41,476 nt of DNA from Conidiobolus incongruus B7586 (lineage: Eukaryota > Entomophthoromycota > Entomophthoromycetes > Entomophthorales > Conidiobolaceae). Positions 22,365 through 34,260 of this stretch are shown piece after piece. Location of the stretch: contig JNEM01008754.1 in assembly GCA_000697335.1 (NCBI GenBank), forward strand, positions 1 to 41,476, given 5' to 3'. A model generated the notes under the pieces. The model was not told the origin of the DNA. It did no database searches and was given only the letters and a program-made list of their open reading frames with translations. The translations under genes and the position numbers were made by a program. Position 1 is the stretch's first letter. Each line of letters begins with the position of its first letter.

Positions 22365-23444
22365 TGTGGTAATTGTATTCTTATATTCAAGATTATACAA
22401 GTGATGCAGAAAAATTGGGATAGGGATTTAATAAGTTTCAAAAAAATTTATTTTAATTTGTGGGATTATATACAAACAACATTCAATAGTAACCAATTAA
22501 ATGGGTAGTGATGTCATTTGTTATTTGATTGGTTCCTCAAAGGTTTGAGCATTTTTTTGCTTAGCTTTGGAATTATTTTGTCATTAGTTGCTTCAACTAA
22601 ATTATCTAGTTATAATTAACTTTCAAATAAATTAATCATTTACATTTCAATTTGTATTATAAAAATTTTTAATAATATCCGAAATTTTTTATTTTCAATT
22701 CAATTTATAATTATTACTATATTACAAAAATTAGAAATATGAAATCATTGCTAACTCAAATACCACTATGTTTATCACAACCAGTGTGACTTTAGCTTGA
22801 AGTTTGCATTGAAATATATATTGAACAAATTTAAAAGACGTTTAAGTTGTGATTTTAGGTTTCAAGTAATACCAACTCAAATACACCAATCTTTAATATA
22901 TTGCTAAAATTTAATAACAAATATTTCTACTTTGTATACCTAAAAATATGATATATGTTTTGTAATATATTATTTCAAAATTTATTTGCCAGAATTTAAA
23001 TCTAAATTTTCCTGATATTTATATTAAATTACTAAACAGCAATCTAACCCTTTTTCAAAGGATTATTTTATATTCAATAAATGAATAAAAATTTTCGGGA
23101 ATTTGATGAATTATTTCCAATATAATAATCATCATTTAAGTAAAACAATGTATATAGAGTAACTTCTTAATTATATCTAATTATGTAATAATTTCAAGAA
23201 ATATATATTAAATAATTTGAACAACTATTTTAATCAGAGTTGTATTGAAATTGAGGGTTGAAAAAAATGCAAAATTTAAATTGAAATCAATTTGTATCAA
23301 TCCCATAATTTTTTCACTTTAATTTTAAACATAAATTGATAAAAATAGAAAATCTAATTAAAATCTGTAATTTAATAATTTAAAATAATTTAAATATAAA
23401 AAATATTAGCAAATTGTATTACTGTAAATGATCAAAAACTCATA
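22365..23444. other. Divergent intergenic region of SET and RIX1
   Basis: 1.08 kb, AT-rich, no gene recognised. It must contain both promoters; no sure box. A direct run near 22495-22560 is a little richer in G/C but carries no open frame. Confidence 0.45.
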
Positions 23445-25721
23445 ATGACTACAAAAAACTTATACCTCAACGATTTAAACTTGTTAATTTTGGATATTCT
23501 CAACGTTCCGGGACCTGTACTCCTACAAAATTATGATTCGTTCACTAACATCTTAGTCAAATATCCATTACTCACAAAACTAGAAGAATTAGGAGAATCT
23601 AAAGTGTTGAGTCTATGGGGACAAAAGCTAGGTCAATTGCTTAGCTCATCAGATAGAACGAAGTATCCGGATGCGGAGCATATTGTAGTAGGTAGCAAGT
23701 GGGCTATTTTGACATGTGAGCAAAGTCGCGGACTCATGGTAGAATTTATTTTGACTTATATTAGACATCTCATGAATTTTTTGACGTCACCTATTCCTTT
23801 GACGCAGTCGCAGTTGATTCACTTGTTTACGGTTATTCCAAAGTTGTTTACGTTGACGTCAGGTCAGAATGAATTGGAGAGGGAGATTTTACCAGTGTAT
23901 TTGCCTAAGTTGATTACGACTTGGTTAGAGAAGGTACAAGATTTACTCAGTGAGAGTGCAAGTTCGGAGATGTTGGAAGCAATGGTTAATTTGATTGCTT
24001 TGTTCCCGAAATCGATTAAGCCATTTGCCAATAAGATTTACGAGTTATTTATTAAGGTTAATTTTGTGGATTATGAAAAATGTCCTTCTCAACTTGCAGC
24101 ACACGTTGCCAATTTGGCTTATTTGTTATGTTTAACCCAAACTAAGGTGGAAGAAGTGGTTGAAAAATACGATGATTTGATAAATAAGTCTATCAAGACA
24201 TGTCATCATATATTATACACATTGTTTCAATTGCCACCATCTTCTGATCATGATTCTACACACTCTTTTCCACTTGCCAATCTTCCCAGAACTTCCTTGG
24301 ACGATGAGAGAACTTACCAATTAGTCATGGTCAAACTGTTCAAACGATGTTGCATATTTATTGAATACGGATTGAATTTTAGTCACTCTCACAACTCCGC
24401 ATTCACTATTAAGCTTCCAATCGCCGATATTATCCAAATCTTGATTCAGTTGAATTCCATTCCCATTCACGCTGCTACACTTTCAATTGTGGAGAGATCC
24501 AGACTCATCCAGTATGTCCTACCACTCACACAGTCAATCTTCCCAGTCCTCGAGATGTTATTGAAATTTTCGTCAATTTCAAGTCTTCCCAACACTATCT
24601 TTACATTCTTCAAGCATAACTACCTCCAAGAAACCCCTGGTAAAGACCTCTGGCTCCGAGGCATGATCACAGTAATTAAATCAACAAATGGTCACCCTGA
24701 TCTTAAGTTGAGTGAATCCAAATTCGTTGAAAAACTATTACAAACCGACTCCAATCATGGCGAATGCTACACTCTGAGTTTGAATTTGATAGAATTAGTG
24801 GTCAATCACTACTGGTTCACATTAAATCCCAAGAATCATTTATCTATTTTAGAATATTGTCGCATTCAACTCCTAACCAAATCCTCAATGTCACAATGCA
24901 CAATTGATCTATTTCAATTAATTCTTGCAATTTTGTTGATGATTCACAAGTATCAAACCTATAACGACTATTTAAATTCTTTGAGCTACTATTTCTACAA
25001 CTCTGTAATCTATCATCTCAATCATCACAGAATTAGTCAATGGTGGTTTGGGATTGGTGAGGATTCTTGGTCGATGTTGATTCATCCTCAATTTCCCACT
25101 AGAGTTTCTAATATTACGGATGAGATTGATTATCAAGAAATTGAAAAATTAAGAGCTGAGACTAAGGAGGATGGCGATAAGATTAATGTGATGGTCAGTA
25201 ACGATGTGACGGAAGTTGATCAAGAAGAAAAACTACCAAATCCAACAGTTGTCGAACCCTTGGACTCCAATCCGATTGCTACTTCCAACATTGTTAATGG
25301 ATATAATACTGAGAAGAGTATTGCCACGCCAGAGGCTCTTAATGTCACTAGTCAACCCAATACTGAGGCCAATGCTAACAATGTTTTTAATAATAATGGA
25401 TTCAACATGAGAATCGAGTCAAATTCATCTGTGCCATTTATTTCAAGTGCTATGCAATCCACTGACATAATACCAAAGACTGAACCTGAATTAAAATCAC
25501 AAGAATCAGCAACAATTCCAGAATCTCAGCCCATTAACCCAACCGCAGTCCCGGTGCCTATTATTTCTACAGAAGCCACAACAAAAGAATCGGAATTCAA
25601 CACATTTATCTCCAATCAAATCGATAAGTTAATGCCCAAGGATCAGACTAAAGAAGATGACGATGATGGAGATTCTATAGCATCCGACGATATGGATAAA
25701 ATGTTGGATGATTTATTTTAA
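23445..25721 (+). CDS. RIX1: RIX1 (IPI2/PELP1-like), 60S pre-ribosome maturation factor
   Basis: Intronless, 758 aa. Homologue of fungal Rix1/Ipi2 and animal PELP1, the scaffold of the Rix1-Ipi1-Ipi3 complex that joins late nuclear pre-60S particles and supports ITS2 processing and Rea1 recruitment. The N-terminal RIX1 domain (about residues 1-240) is all helical: GSKWAILTCEQSRGLMVEF, LPKLITTWLEKVQDLL, LIALFPKSIKPFANKIYEL and QLAAHVANLAYLLCLTQ fit the PELP1/Rix1 pattern (PELP1 has MKACMTYFPRACGSLKGKL). A less conserved helical middle follows, then a low-complexity Ser/Asn/Pro/Thr tail from about 570 and a strongly acidic end (EDDDDGDSIASDDMDKMLDD), usual for Rix1. It is the only long intronless gene here. 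Function by family; overall identity was not measured. Confidence 0.8.
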   Translation: MTTKNLYLNDLNLLILDILNVPGPVLLQNYDSFTNILVKYPLLTKLEELGESKVLSLWGQKLGQLLSSSDRTKYPDAEHIVVGSKWAILTCEQSRGLMVEFILTYIRHLMNFLTSPIPLTQSQLIHLFTVIPKLFTLTSGQNELEREILPVYLPKLITTWLEKVQDLLSESASSEMLEAMVNLIALFPKSIKPFANKIYELFIKVNFVDYEKCPSQLAAHVANLAYLLCLTQTKVEEVVEKYDDLINKSIKTCHHILYTLFQLPPSSDHDSTHSFPLANLPRTSLDDERTYQLVMVKLFKRCCIFIEYGLNFSHSHNSAFTIKLPIADIIQILIQLNSIPIHAATLSIVERSRLIQYVLPLTQSIFPVLEMLLKFSSISSLPNTIFTFFKHNYLQETPGKDLWLRGMITVIKSTNGHPDLKLSESKFVEKLLQTDSNHGECYTLSLNLIELVVNHYWFTLNPKNHLSILEYCRIQLLTKSSMSQCTIDLFQLILAILLMIHKYQTYNDYLNSLSYYFYNSVIYHLNHHRISQWWFGIGEDSWSMLIHPQFPTRVSNITDEIDYQEIEKLRAETKEDGDKINVMVSNDVTEVDQEEKLPNPTVVEPLDSNPIATSNIVNGYNTEKSIATPEALNVTSQPNTEANANNVFNNNGFNMRIESNSSVPFISSAMQSTDIIPKTEPELKSQESATIPESQPINPTAVPVPIISTEATTKESEFNTFISNQIDKLMPKDQTKEDDDDGDSIASDDMDKMLDDLF

Positions 25722-26106
25722 TTGAATATAATATATAGACTTAATTGTAATAAAAAATAATAGATTTTATAATAATTGACTTTACTCTATTTTAATATAT
25801 ATTTGAATTATTATAGTGATTTAGAATTGATGGACCAGTTTTAAATATTTATAAATTATTTTAAATAGATTATTAGATAATTTACTTCTACTATTTTTAA
25901 AATTATTTTAAAAATCATATTTCTAAATTAAAATTAACATAATATTAGTATAATGAATTTAGACTGTATGTCAAGATTGAATAAGAATATTAAAATTTAA
26001 TATATCAATTAATTAATCATTGAAAAATGAATAAAAAACTCAAAATACTTTAAAGGCTAAATAAAATTAATGGTTTTTTAATGAATTCAAATTATAAATA
26101 TATCAT
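25722..26106. other. Convergent intergenic gap between RIX1 and QDPR
   Basis: 385 bp of AT-rich sequence holding the two 3' ends. AATAAA-like strings occur soon after the RIX1 stop (25750-25760). Nothing else seen. Confidence 0.45.
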
Positions 26107-27087
26107 TTATAAGAAGGAAGTTTTACCATCCTTAGTAATAACTTCGAATAATTTACCGTTGGGTACGTTTTCAGTAGATGTGGCCCAGTCGAAAAGTTGA
26201 CTATAAGTGGAATTAGTAAAGTTATGTAGAATGGATTTACAGTTAGGAACTTACGCGGAAATAACGTCGAGAGGAGTCCAAGTAGAGTAATCGGCACCGG
26301 TAATCCATTTACGGTTATTGGGAGTATCCAAAGTAACACTAGAAAAATTTGTATCAGGTTATTAATATATAGCTTGATATTTTGAATGTTAAACATACGG
26401 AAGGATAGCAATAGCCTTAGCACCAGAAGGTAAGCCAGAACCTTGAGCAGCCAAAGATTTGACCAAGTGGTGGACAGAGGCTTTAGCCATACCGTAACCA
26501 ATCATACCGGGAGTACCGTCCAAAGCGGCTTTAGCACCGGTGAAAACGACAAGACCGTTGCTAAATAATAATATTAATTATATTATTAATAATAATACAA
26601 ATTAGTTTGAATTACTTCTTCAAGAATTTAGAAGCGATATGAGCAGATAAGAGAGAAGATTCGACACTTTGTTTATACATTAACAAACTGTTTTTGAGGA
26701 ATTCTAAAATTAAATTTATTAAAAAATTGAAAATTATGGGGTATTGATCAGTATTATTTACCTTCGTTATCGGCGTTACCACCAGCCCAACCACCGGCCA
26801 CGTTAACAATAGCCTCAACCTTTTCAGAGTCAAAGCTTTTGGTGATTTGTTCGCTGAGAGCTTTAGCTTGATCGGGTAAGGGCTGAGTGGGATCTAAGGT
26901 AAATGAGTGAGTGTCGTTATTCTTAGAAACATCAACAGAGAAAATAGTCTAATTTACAAAATAATTAATTATTATAATTAAATATATAGATTAATATTTA
27001 TACCCATTGTTTCTTGTTAAAAAATTCTTTGACAGCTTGACCTAAAGCACCGTTACTGCCGAATAAAATAAGTCTTGGAGTAGTCAT
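26107..27087 (-). CDS. QDPR: Dihydropteridine reductase (QDPR)
   Basis: Six exons: 27087-27004, 26948-26762, 26703-26616, 26560-26399, 26338-26255, 26200-26107; 699 nt, 232 aa. QDPR is a short-chain dehydrogenase that uses NADH to reduce quinonoid dihydrobiopterin back to tetrahydrobiopterin, the cofactor of aromatic amino acid hydroxylases. Seen directly: nucleotide-binding GSNGALG near residue 10, [11 protein letters not shown] (human [11 protein letters not shown]), [20 protein letters not shown] containing the catalytic Y142-x3-K146, [13 protein letters not shown] and [11 protein letters not shown]. All these nearly match human QDPR, whose length (244) is also close. The gene is absent from model yeasts but known in some early-diverging fungi and in amoebae, which helps place the organism. 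Start is the first ATG, directly before the Rossmann strand. Confidence 0.95.
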
Positions 27088-29159
27088 TTTTAAATTAATT
27101 TTTAATCAATTCAAGAGTTATCTTCAATCAATTTGTAAATTGTGTTCTATTTATATTGAAAATTTACGTCATTGAGTTATATAATATATTCTATAGATGA
27201 TTTTCGTTTATTTCTATTTCAAGAATTTCATTAACTAATTTGTTTTATTAGTTACACTTATCATTTTGTACCCCATTTATAATTATTTCCATCCGATTGT
27301 CATTTGATTTAATTGAATTAGTTAAGGTTTAATAATATGGATGACACTTAAAATGCACAGTGGAAACTAGTCAATCATTATTTTCACATGCTTGTATTGA
27401 AATAATTTTGAGTAAATACAATCTACATAATATTATTGTGAGGAAAGTAACTGTTTAATTAATTTATAATCAAAAATTGCCTTTTCAAATTATATTTTAC
27501 ATTAGTCAAAATTACTTATCATATTATATAATCTTTCACTAATTATTATATTTATTTGATTAGTCGAATACCTGTGTAATTTAACAAATTCATCTTTATT
27601 ATTTTTGATTAAATATCAAAATTATTGTAAACATTTGGCAATTAATATTTTATCTAAGACATAATAAATATTTGAAATGTTAAAATTATTTAATATCTGA
27701 TAGTTTTTTACCATTACTTGATTGTATGTCAAGGTATGTATATAATTGATAATGCTTATACTGTATTTCTACAGCAGATATTAACAAATTGACAATTTGG
27801 AGTAATTTTCGACTGATGAATTAAGGTTATAGCATATTTGATGAATTTAATATGATAATAAATCTTATCAAAAATAGCAAGCATTATTACCATTTTTGAA
27901 TTATTACAAACAGCAATAGAATACATAATTTTAAATTATATCAATTTTGATTTAATTATATATGTCATGGGAATATTATATTATTAATTATTAGTAATTA
28001 TTAGTAAATATTATACAATATTTGTTACTATTTCTAATTACTTTTTGAAACTAATTTGATTGAAATATTTTGTAATTATTAAATTTGTATATAAATAAAA
28101 TTTCCAGTATTTTGATTGAAACGTGGTCAAAATACTAAATTATTTAATTAAAAAATAATTCGGATTTATATCAATTCTACTATATTTGGCTAAGACTAAT
28201 ACTAGTATTATGATATCATACTCAAGTATCACTTGAGACTTGTATGATTGACATCTTTACAAAGTAATTTTGAAGGATTTTCCTGTAATTTTGTATTATT
28301 GATATTGAGGTATTATATTATTAAATATAAAAATGATTTAAAAATATATTTTACTATTAATGACAAAGGAAAAAAATTATAGAATTTCACAATTATATTT
28401 TTTGTTGAATTTTATTATAATATAAAAAGAAATAATTATTCAAACTATCTTGTAAAGTTGTAAAGCGCAATTTTTACCTTGTCGAGTACATCTAATATAG
28501 TATCCTAATTCTTTATTTGACTATAATTTTTATGTATCTTGATATGAACCTTATAAGGAGGAATGTAGCATGACAGCAATTGTACAAAGTTCGAGTTATT
28601 TTTTGAGTAAAACCATTATACTAGCAATTTTATTATTATTAATTATCTAACTAATATATTCTTGACTGTTTTAAGATGAACTATTAATTATTTTAAAAAT
28701 GATGTTATTGCCAAGTTTTCTCACTTTAATAAGCATTAATAATATTAATTATCACAAGATTAAATTACGCCTACTAATTTATCTTGGCATTAAGGTTATC
28801 AGTAATTTTATTCTTTTTAATATAATGCTTTGTATAAAAAGATTAAGTTAATATTATATAATAACTTTTAATTATTCTTGTTCTTGTGAGCATAGGTGAA
28901 TTTTAGAAATGATCAATTGTAATTCATAAGATTTATTAGATGTCTTGGCATTTTGACTATTAAGTTGAAAAAATGATTGAACAAATTATATAACTAGATA
29001 TTACTTCTTTATAATTTAAATAATGGGAATTTTTTGTGATTGAAAAAATAAGCATTTTAATATATAAAAAGTAAAAATAAATATATATTATAAAATTATT
29101 AATTTCTTTTATTTCTAATAACTTTTTGCTATACTTTTGGCAAATATCTAACACTTAAA

Positions 29160-30420
29160 AAACAATTCTTTTTTAAAAACTGAAATTTGATGTTTTACAA
29201 ACCAATTAAATTTTCTTGTAGAAATTTTTTTTCTTATAAGCTAGTTTTTTAATTACCTAAAATAATTATAATTATATAAGTTATAATTTAAAAAATATAT
29301 TAGATATAGTAGTTTTTTCCAATTGTTTTTAATTAAAAAGTTTTTTACAATTTTAAATCTATGTATTTTACAATTATTATATAAAATAATAGGTTTTTTT
29401 AAATTATATTAAGAATACTAATTAAAAATAGTTTTATTTAAAAAAATATAAAATTTACTATTAATTAATCTTTTTTTAAAAATTAAATAAAAATAATATA
29501 TATTATTATTATTTATTATAATAATTAATATTTACTTATTAATAAAGTATTTATTTAAAAGAATTTATAAAGAAAATTAATTTAACTTAACATTTTGATT
29601 TATATTTTAATAAAAGATTATATAAAAAATTTAAAATTCATCAATTATAATTATTTATTATAAAAACTTTAGTTTTTAGTTATACTTTAATATGTTTTGT
29701 TTAATAATAGCTACTTTAACTTTTTTTAAGCTTTAGTTAAATTATAAGGTATTTATTTTATATTTTTATTAATTAATTTTAATTTAAACTTTAATATATA
29801 TAAAATACTTATATAACTAATATTAAAATATCTTAATAATTTTTTAATTAAAATAAAAAGATATTTTTTAATATGTTTTTCTATTTTATTAACAATTAAA
29901 AGAATAATAGTTAAAATTAATTTTTTAATTTTTAATAAGTTTTAAATAGTTTTTCTTTTAATTTTAAAATAATTTACTTAGTGATAAATTATTAATTTAA
30001 ATAATATTTTATTATTAAAAGCTACTTATGAATTTTAAATGATTTTAAAAGATTTATGGTTAAGTTTTATTAATACTAAAATAAAAAACTTTTGATGATT
30101 ATTATTTATTTTAAATATAATTAAATTAAATAACCAATTTTAAAAATTATATATATATAATTCAAAACTATTTATTTTCTTATTTATTTTGTATATATTT
30201 TTTTGAAACTAATAATATATTTGAAAAATCAGAAATTAAAAAATTTCTCATTTTTTTAATTCTATGGTAATATTTTAATTAATCAAGATAATTACATATA
30301 TTTTAATTAATAAAATTAAATTCAGTATTTTATTATATTATTATAAAAATTAATTTATATTTTTTATATTTAAAAATTATATATAATAATAACTAACTTA
30401 ATCAAGTTATTTAAAATAAC
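29160..30420. other. Extreme A/T block
   Basis: Several 60-base lines here hold only 1-7 G or C (about 2-12 percent), against about 20-30 percent in the flanking intergenic DNA. TA, AT, TTAA and TAAA strings dominate and CpG is almost absent. No tandem repeat unit is evident. It could be an old sequence worn down by C-to-T mutation, a heterochromatic patch, or a replication-origin-like segment; none can be shown from sequence alone. Confidence 0.5.
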
Positions 30421-31738
30421 ATATAAATAATATTCAGTTTATAATATTTGTAATAATGTTATATTTTGTAAATAAAGATCATCATTAGAAAAGTATTTAT
30501 AATATTATTTAGTAAATTATTTATTAATCTTACTCTTTAATATTTTAGGATCATATATCTTAAAGTTAGCTTATTGTTGAGATATTATAGCAGAATATCC
30601 AATTACATCTCTTTTCTTCCTTTGTCACTTTTGTTATTTAAATAATTTATTCAATGAATGACATAGGGTTTGGTTAAAATCTAACAAAAAAACAAAGAAT
30701 ATCATTTGGTTATGAAATAACACAGCTACTCTGAATTAAGAACAATATTGACTTAACTATCAAATTGAAACAAAAAGGTATCTTTAAAATACGATAATAG
30801 TAACAATGTCTATATAAAACTATTTAAACTGATTTTATATATTTTCTTATATTACTTTAGATTTTATGATGATTATTGAATATATTTTCCCAATTATGAA
30901 TTCATAAAATCAATATATCCTAAATTTGAATATTTCTATACTAGTATAAATATTAAAGTTACAATAGATTATTTTAAAGTTATATATTAAGTAATGAACA
31001 TTTCTATATTAACTTTGATGAATTTTTAGATATTTATTAAAAATGAAAATTTCAAAGTTGATAGGATAGATAAAACCAATGGATATATTATTTTCAAATA
31101 AATAATTTATATTATATATTAAATGATTTTCATCCTGATCATTTATAAAGTTTTAAATATAATAATATAATTAAAGTTATCTCACTTTATCAATTGAAAT
31201 ATTTTTCTAGTTAATAATTTATGTGTAGTTTTTGTATGTGATGCTTCAGAAAAATTTGTACACTTAATTGCTTAATCAATTCTGAATATAAATCATTAAA
31301 CTCAAATTATTTTTATAAAATTTGATTAAATTGTACAGAGCAGTAATTCAATATGTATTCGACTATTCAAATATATAATGACTTGAATTTTTCCACTATA
31401 ATTTTGAAATTATTATGTTGATAATTTTCAATAAGTAAAATATTGGATGATCTAATAAATAGTGCCATGTATATAATATTTGAATCTTATAATATAGACT
31501 TTTACATATCAGATCATATATTAGTTTTTGAAATAAATCGAACCATTATTTATCTTTGAATTAGTTTTTCTACTAATATAATTTCTTTGTAGCTTTGACA
31601 TGTTAATAAATTTAAGATATTTCTTTATTTTTTGAAGTGTTAAAGCTTATTGTATCTTTTAAAGAGTCATTTTATATAAAGGAGATGATGATTCTAAAAC
31701 TTTATTTATATTACTTTGAAAATTACATGACAAATTTC

Positions 31739-31756
31739 CTGATTTTATAAAATCAG
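31739..31756. repeat. Perfect 18-bp palindrome
   Basis: CTGATTTTATAAAATCAG equals its own reverse complement. The outer flanks (TTCC before, GGAA a few bases after) extend the symmetry loosely. Role unknown. Confidence 0.6.
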
Positions 31757-32187
31757 TGTAAGGAATTTTCAAGTATTGAAGCTTTTTCGCATATTTGGCA
31801 CGACCAAGTTTATTCTAATGTTAACAATATCTTCCGTTTGTAAACTCTAAAATTATTCAAATAGTTTAAATGTATAGTTTCAATGCAGTTGATTCATTTA
31901 GTTTTAATGTTCTTCAATTTTTAGTCCTTATTTTATAATCTGAAAATTTATCAAATTTCACTAATCATGGATTAATTTTTTTGCAAAGCTTAATCAACTC
32001 CTTAAAATTAGTATTTTCGACATTCCATTATACTAAAATTCTTTTTTCACCAATCATCAATTTCCATGATCTCATAAATCCCATAAAACAAGATTTTTTA
32101 AAAAAAAGATTACAATATCTTCAACAAAAAATAATTAATGCATAAATCTTAACTCAAGTTTGAAATTTAATTGATAATTACAATAAA

Positions 32188-32427
32188 ATGGCCATTTTTT
32201 CACCATCAGCCTCAGCAGCAGGAAGTGTTGCTAATACCTTAAAGAGAGCTAGAGCTAGTTATAACACCAGAAATATTGTTACTGGTACAACTTTGGTTGG
32301 GTTTGCTGCCGGGGTTTTTTCATACTCCATTGCGTCCGTCAAACAGGAAGACTTCTCCGACGTTCCTGCCCCCGCTCCTCTCTCCCCTCCCGCTTCCTCC
32401 CCAAACGCTTCTCAACAATCTAAATAA
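32188..32427 (+). CDS. COA3: COA3-like cytochrome c oxidase assembly factor
   Basis: Intronless, 79 aa. COA3 (yeast Cox25, human CCDC56) is a small inner-membrane protein that, with Cox14, binds newly made Cox1 and controls its translation. The sequence shows the family's pattern: a basic stretch (LKRARASYNTR), one membrane span at about residues 30-51 (NIVTGTTLVGFAAGVFSYSI), and right after it the hallmark ASVKQEDFSDV, which matches the KQDDFSD block of Coa3 proteins. The C terminus is a Pro/Ser-rich tail (PAPAPLSPPASSPNAS) of biased composition. Upstream in-frame stops make the first ATG the likely start. Short, but the KQEDFSDV motif straight after the single span makes the assignment fairly safe. 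Confidence 0.75.
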   Translation: MAIFSPSASAAGSVANTLKRARASYNTRNIVTGTTLVGFAAGVFSYSIASVKQEDFSDVPAPAPLSPPASSPNASQQSK

Positions 32428-33229
32428 GTCAATCTTCAGTCATGAAAATATCATAAATATAAAAAGGAATTCAAAATAATCTTATGATATTTGTGCAATT
32501 TCTTTAAAAAAGAGCTTATCGAAATTCATTTTAACATAAGAATTATTTAACTTCATTTCAATACTAACATTTTCAACTCAGTAAATATGTTTATATTTTA
32601 TTATCTAATTTCTTTAATTTTATTTCATTTTTTTAATCAATTTATTTTTGTTGACTGAAAAAAACGTAAGTTCAGATCCGATTTACTAGGTATAGATATT
32701 GAAGGTCTATATTTCTTAATCATACAACTACTATTTAATATCATTTATATATTTTGTTTTTTAGTCTACAGAGTTGAAATAGAATTAATCATAATTAATC
32801 AAGTATTGACTTAGTGGCCAAATTTTACAAATTATTTTTTATTTAATAATATTTTATAGTATTTTTTAACCTACTTAGTTATTAAATTTAAGTATTATAA
32901 TAATCACTTTGTGTATTTCAACTTAATAAAATTTATTAAATTATAAATTTGAATTACCAAGAAATGGTTAACTCGACCTTTTGTACTCACTTTTTATAAA
33001 AATTTGATAAAATTTACTTTATTTTCTTTAGCAATTAAATTTTAATTTATTAGTTTCTTGCCTTTGTTATTATATTATATAAAAGAATTGAAATTTTTAA
33101 GTAATATAATTTTTATGATATTTTCGAATGCAAAAATATTTTTTTATAGTTTTATTTGGGTCGTTTATTGAATGAGCTTTAAGGATAATGTGGTACCTCA
33201 GCTATTAATATCATAAAATCATTCAATAC
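32428..33229. other. Intergenic, no gene seen
   Basis: About 800 bp, AT-rich, between COA3 and the LYC1-like pseudogene (3' to 3'). No RNA gene or repeat recognised. Confidence 0.45.
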
Positions 33230-34260
33230 TACCCATATTTTTTAACAAGGAACCACACAAGATATCCTTTAATATTCAATTTGTCTCCTTCAATCTATCT
33301 ACCATAAGGAATACAAGACAAACGATTTTGGACTATAGAATTAGATCCCAATAATTCAAGTTCTATTCTTTGATTTTAGCTAATCCGACTTGATGAGCAT
33401 AGTATCTCAAATATTGAAAGATTTTTCACTGCATTGGAACCATCTTTGTTTAAGTTGTTCAATACAGCTAAGGTACTATCAGTGTAATCATGATTAACCA
33501 ATACAAGATTAGATGGGTTTGATTGGAGAATGTAAAATCCTTTAGTTTTAGAAACGAGACAATCGAAAAATTCGTAATAGATAATCTTGACAATCCCGAT
33601 GCCATTCTAAAGCTTCAACTATAAGAGTCATTAAGAAATCATATTTACTATCACTTGTTTTAACATATTCGACCAGTTCATAATTTAAAAAAGAAACAAT
33701 TTGATTAAAAATTGAATTATATTCATTTCGGTTTAAGGGTTTAACCAATTGGTTCAAATCTTCGGGCAACTGATATTCCGAACTTTGTAAAATCAATTCA
33801 ATTTCCAAAATATGTAAATAATTGAACCTTTCATATCATTCACAAGATATCAGATTATAAAACGACAAATACGTGACTATCTTTTATATATCATTGCTCC
33901 AATGATTTGAATATTAAAGCACCGTATCCTTTTCCTCGATGCCGTGTAGGAGTCGATACGGTACAAATCGAGCCAGAAGTCAAATATCACAATTGATCAG
34001 TCTCTTTGTCATAAACAACATCAGGTCTTTCGTAACCTTGACAGTGTTTTAAAATATGTAATATGTTAGAATCAGAAGCAGGAATTAAATCCCAAAAGAC
34101 GAAGCCATGTTTAGCGAATTTGGTTTGACTCAATATAGTTTCATGACGTTGATAACCTTCAACAGACAATCCTTTAGCTCATTCTCACTGATGATTTTTC
34201 CAAGTATTTTTTTTCAATTTGTCTAACTAAAATCAAATCATAAATGATAATATTGAATTT
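33230..34260 (-). pseudogene. LYC1: LYC1-like GNAT acetyltransferase pseudogene
   Basis: Minus-strand pieces line up with fungal Lyc1 (lysine N6-acetyltransferase family, GNAT fold): VEGYQRHETILSQTKFAKHG near 34170-34110, CTVSTPTRHRGKGYGALIF (acetyl-CoA loop R-G-K-G-Y) near 33950, SDI..EWYERFNY-type text near 33845-33820, LEWHRDCQDYLLR near 33600 and the C-terminal KTKGFYILQSNPSNLVLVNH and CIPYGR..IEGDKLNIKGYLVW. The frame is broken by stops and at least one frameshift (near 33560). Three of the stops stand where Trp is expected (DQL-stop-YLT, LEQ-stop-YIK, YGR-stop-IEG). The gene is therefore dead or dying here, though the text is still easy to read, so the loss seems recent. The N-terminal region above 34200 is hard to follow. 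Confidence 0.65.

Larger units (their letters stand above)
27088..32187. other. 5.1-kb gene-free AT-rich region
   Basis: No protein or RNA gene is recognised. It contains an extreme A/T block (listed separately, about 29160-30420) and one perfect palindrome at 31739-31756. A purine-rich AAGGAGGAA before an ATG near 28556 resembles a bacterial start signal but has no meaning in this setting. Confidence 0.5.

Noticed and set aside
28556-28575. Shine-Dalgarno-like AAGGAGGAA before an ATG
   Set aside because: The genes are plainly eukaryotic with spliceosomal introns, and no open frame follows.
28960-29154. Small minus-strand ORF of 64 codons
   Set aside because: Composition is only what AT-rich noise gives (Ile, Tyr, Lys); no motif, and no neighbour suggests a gene.
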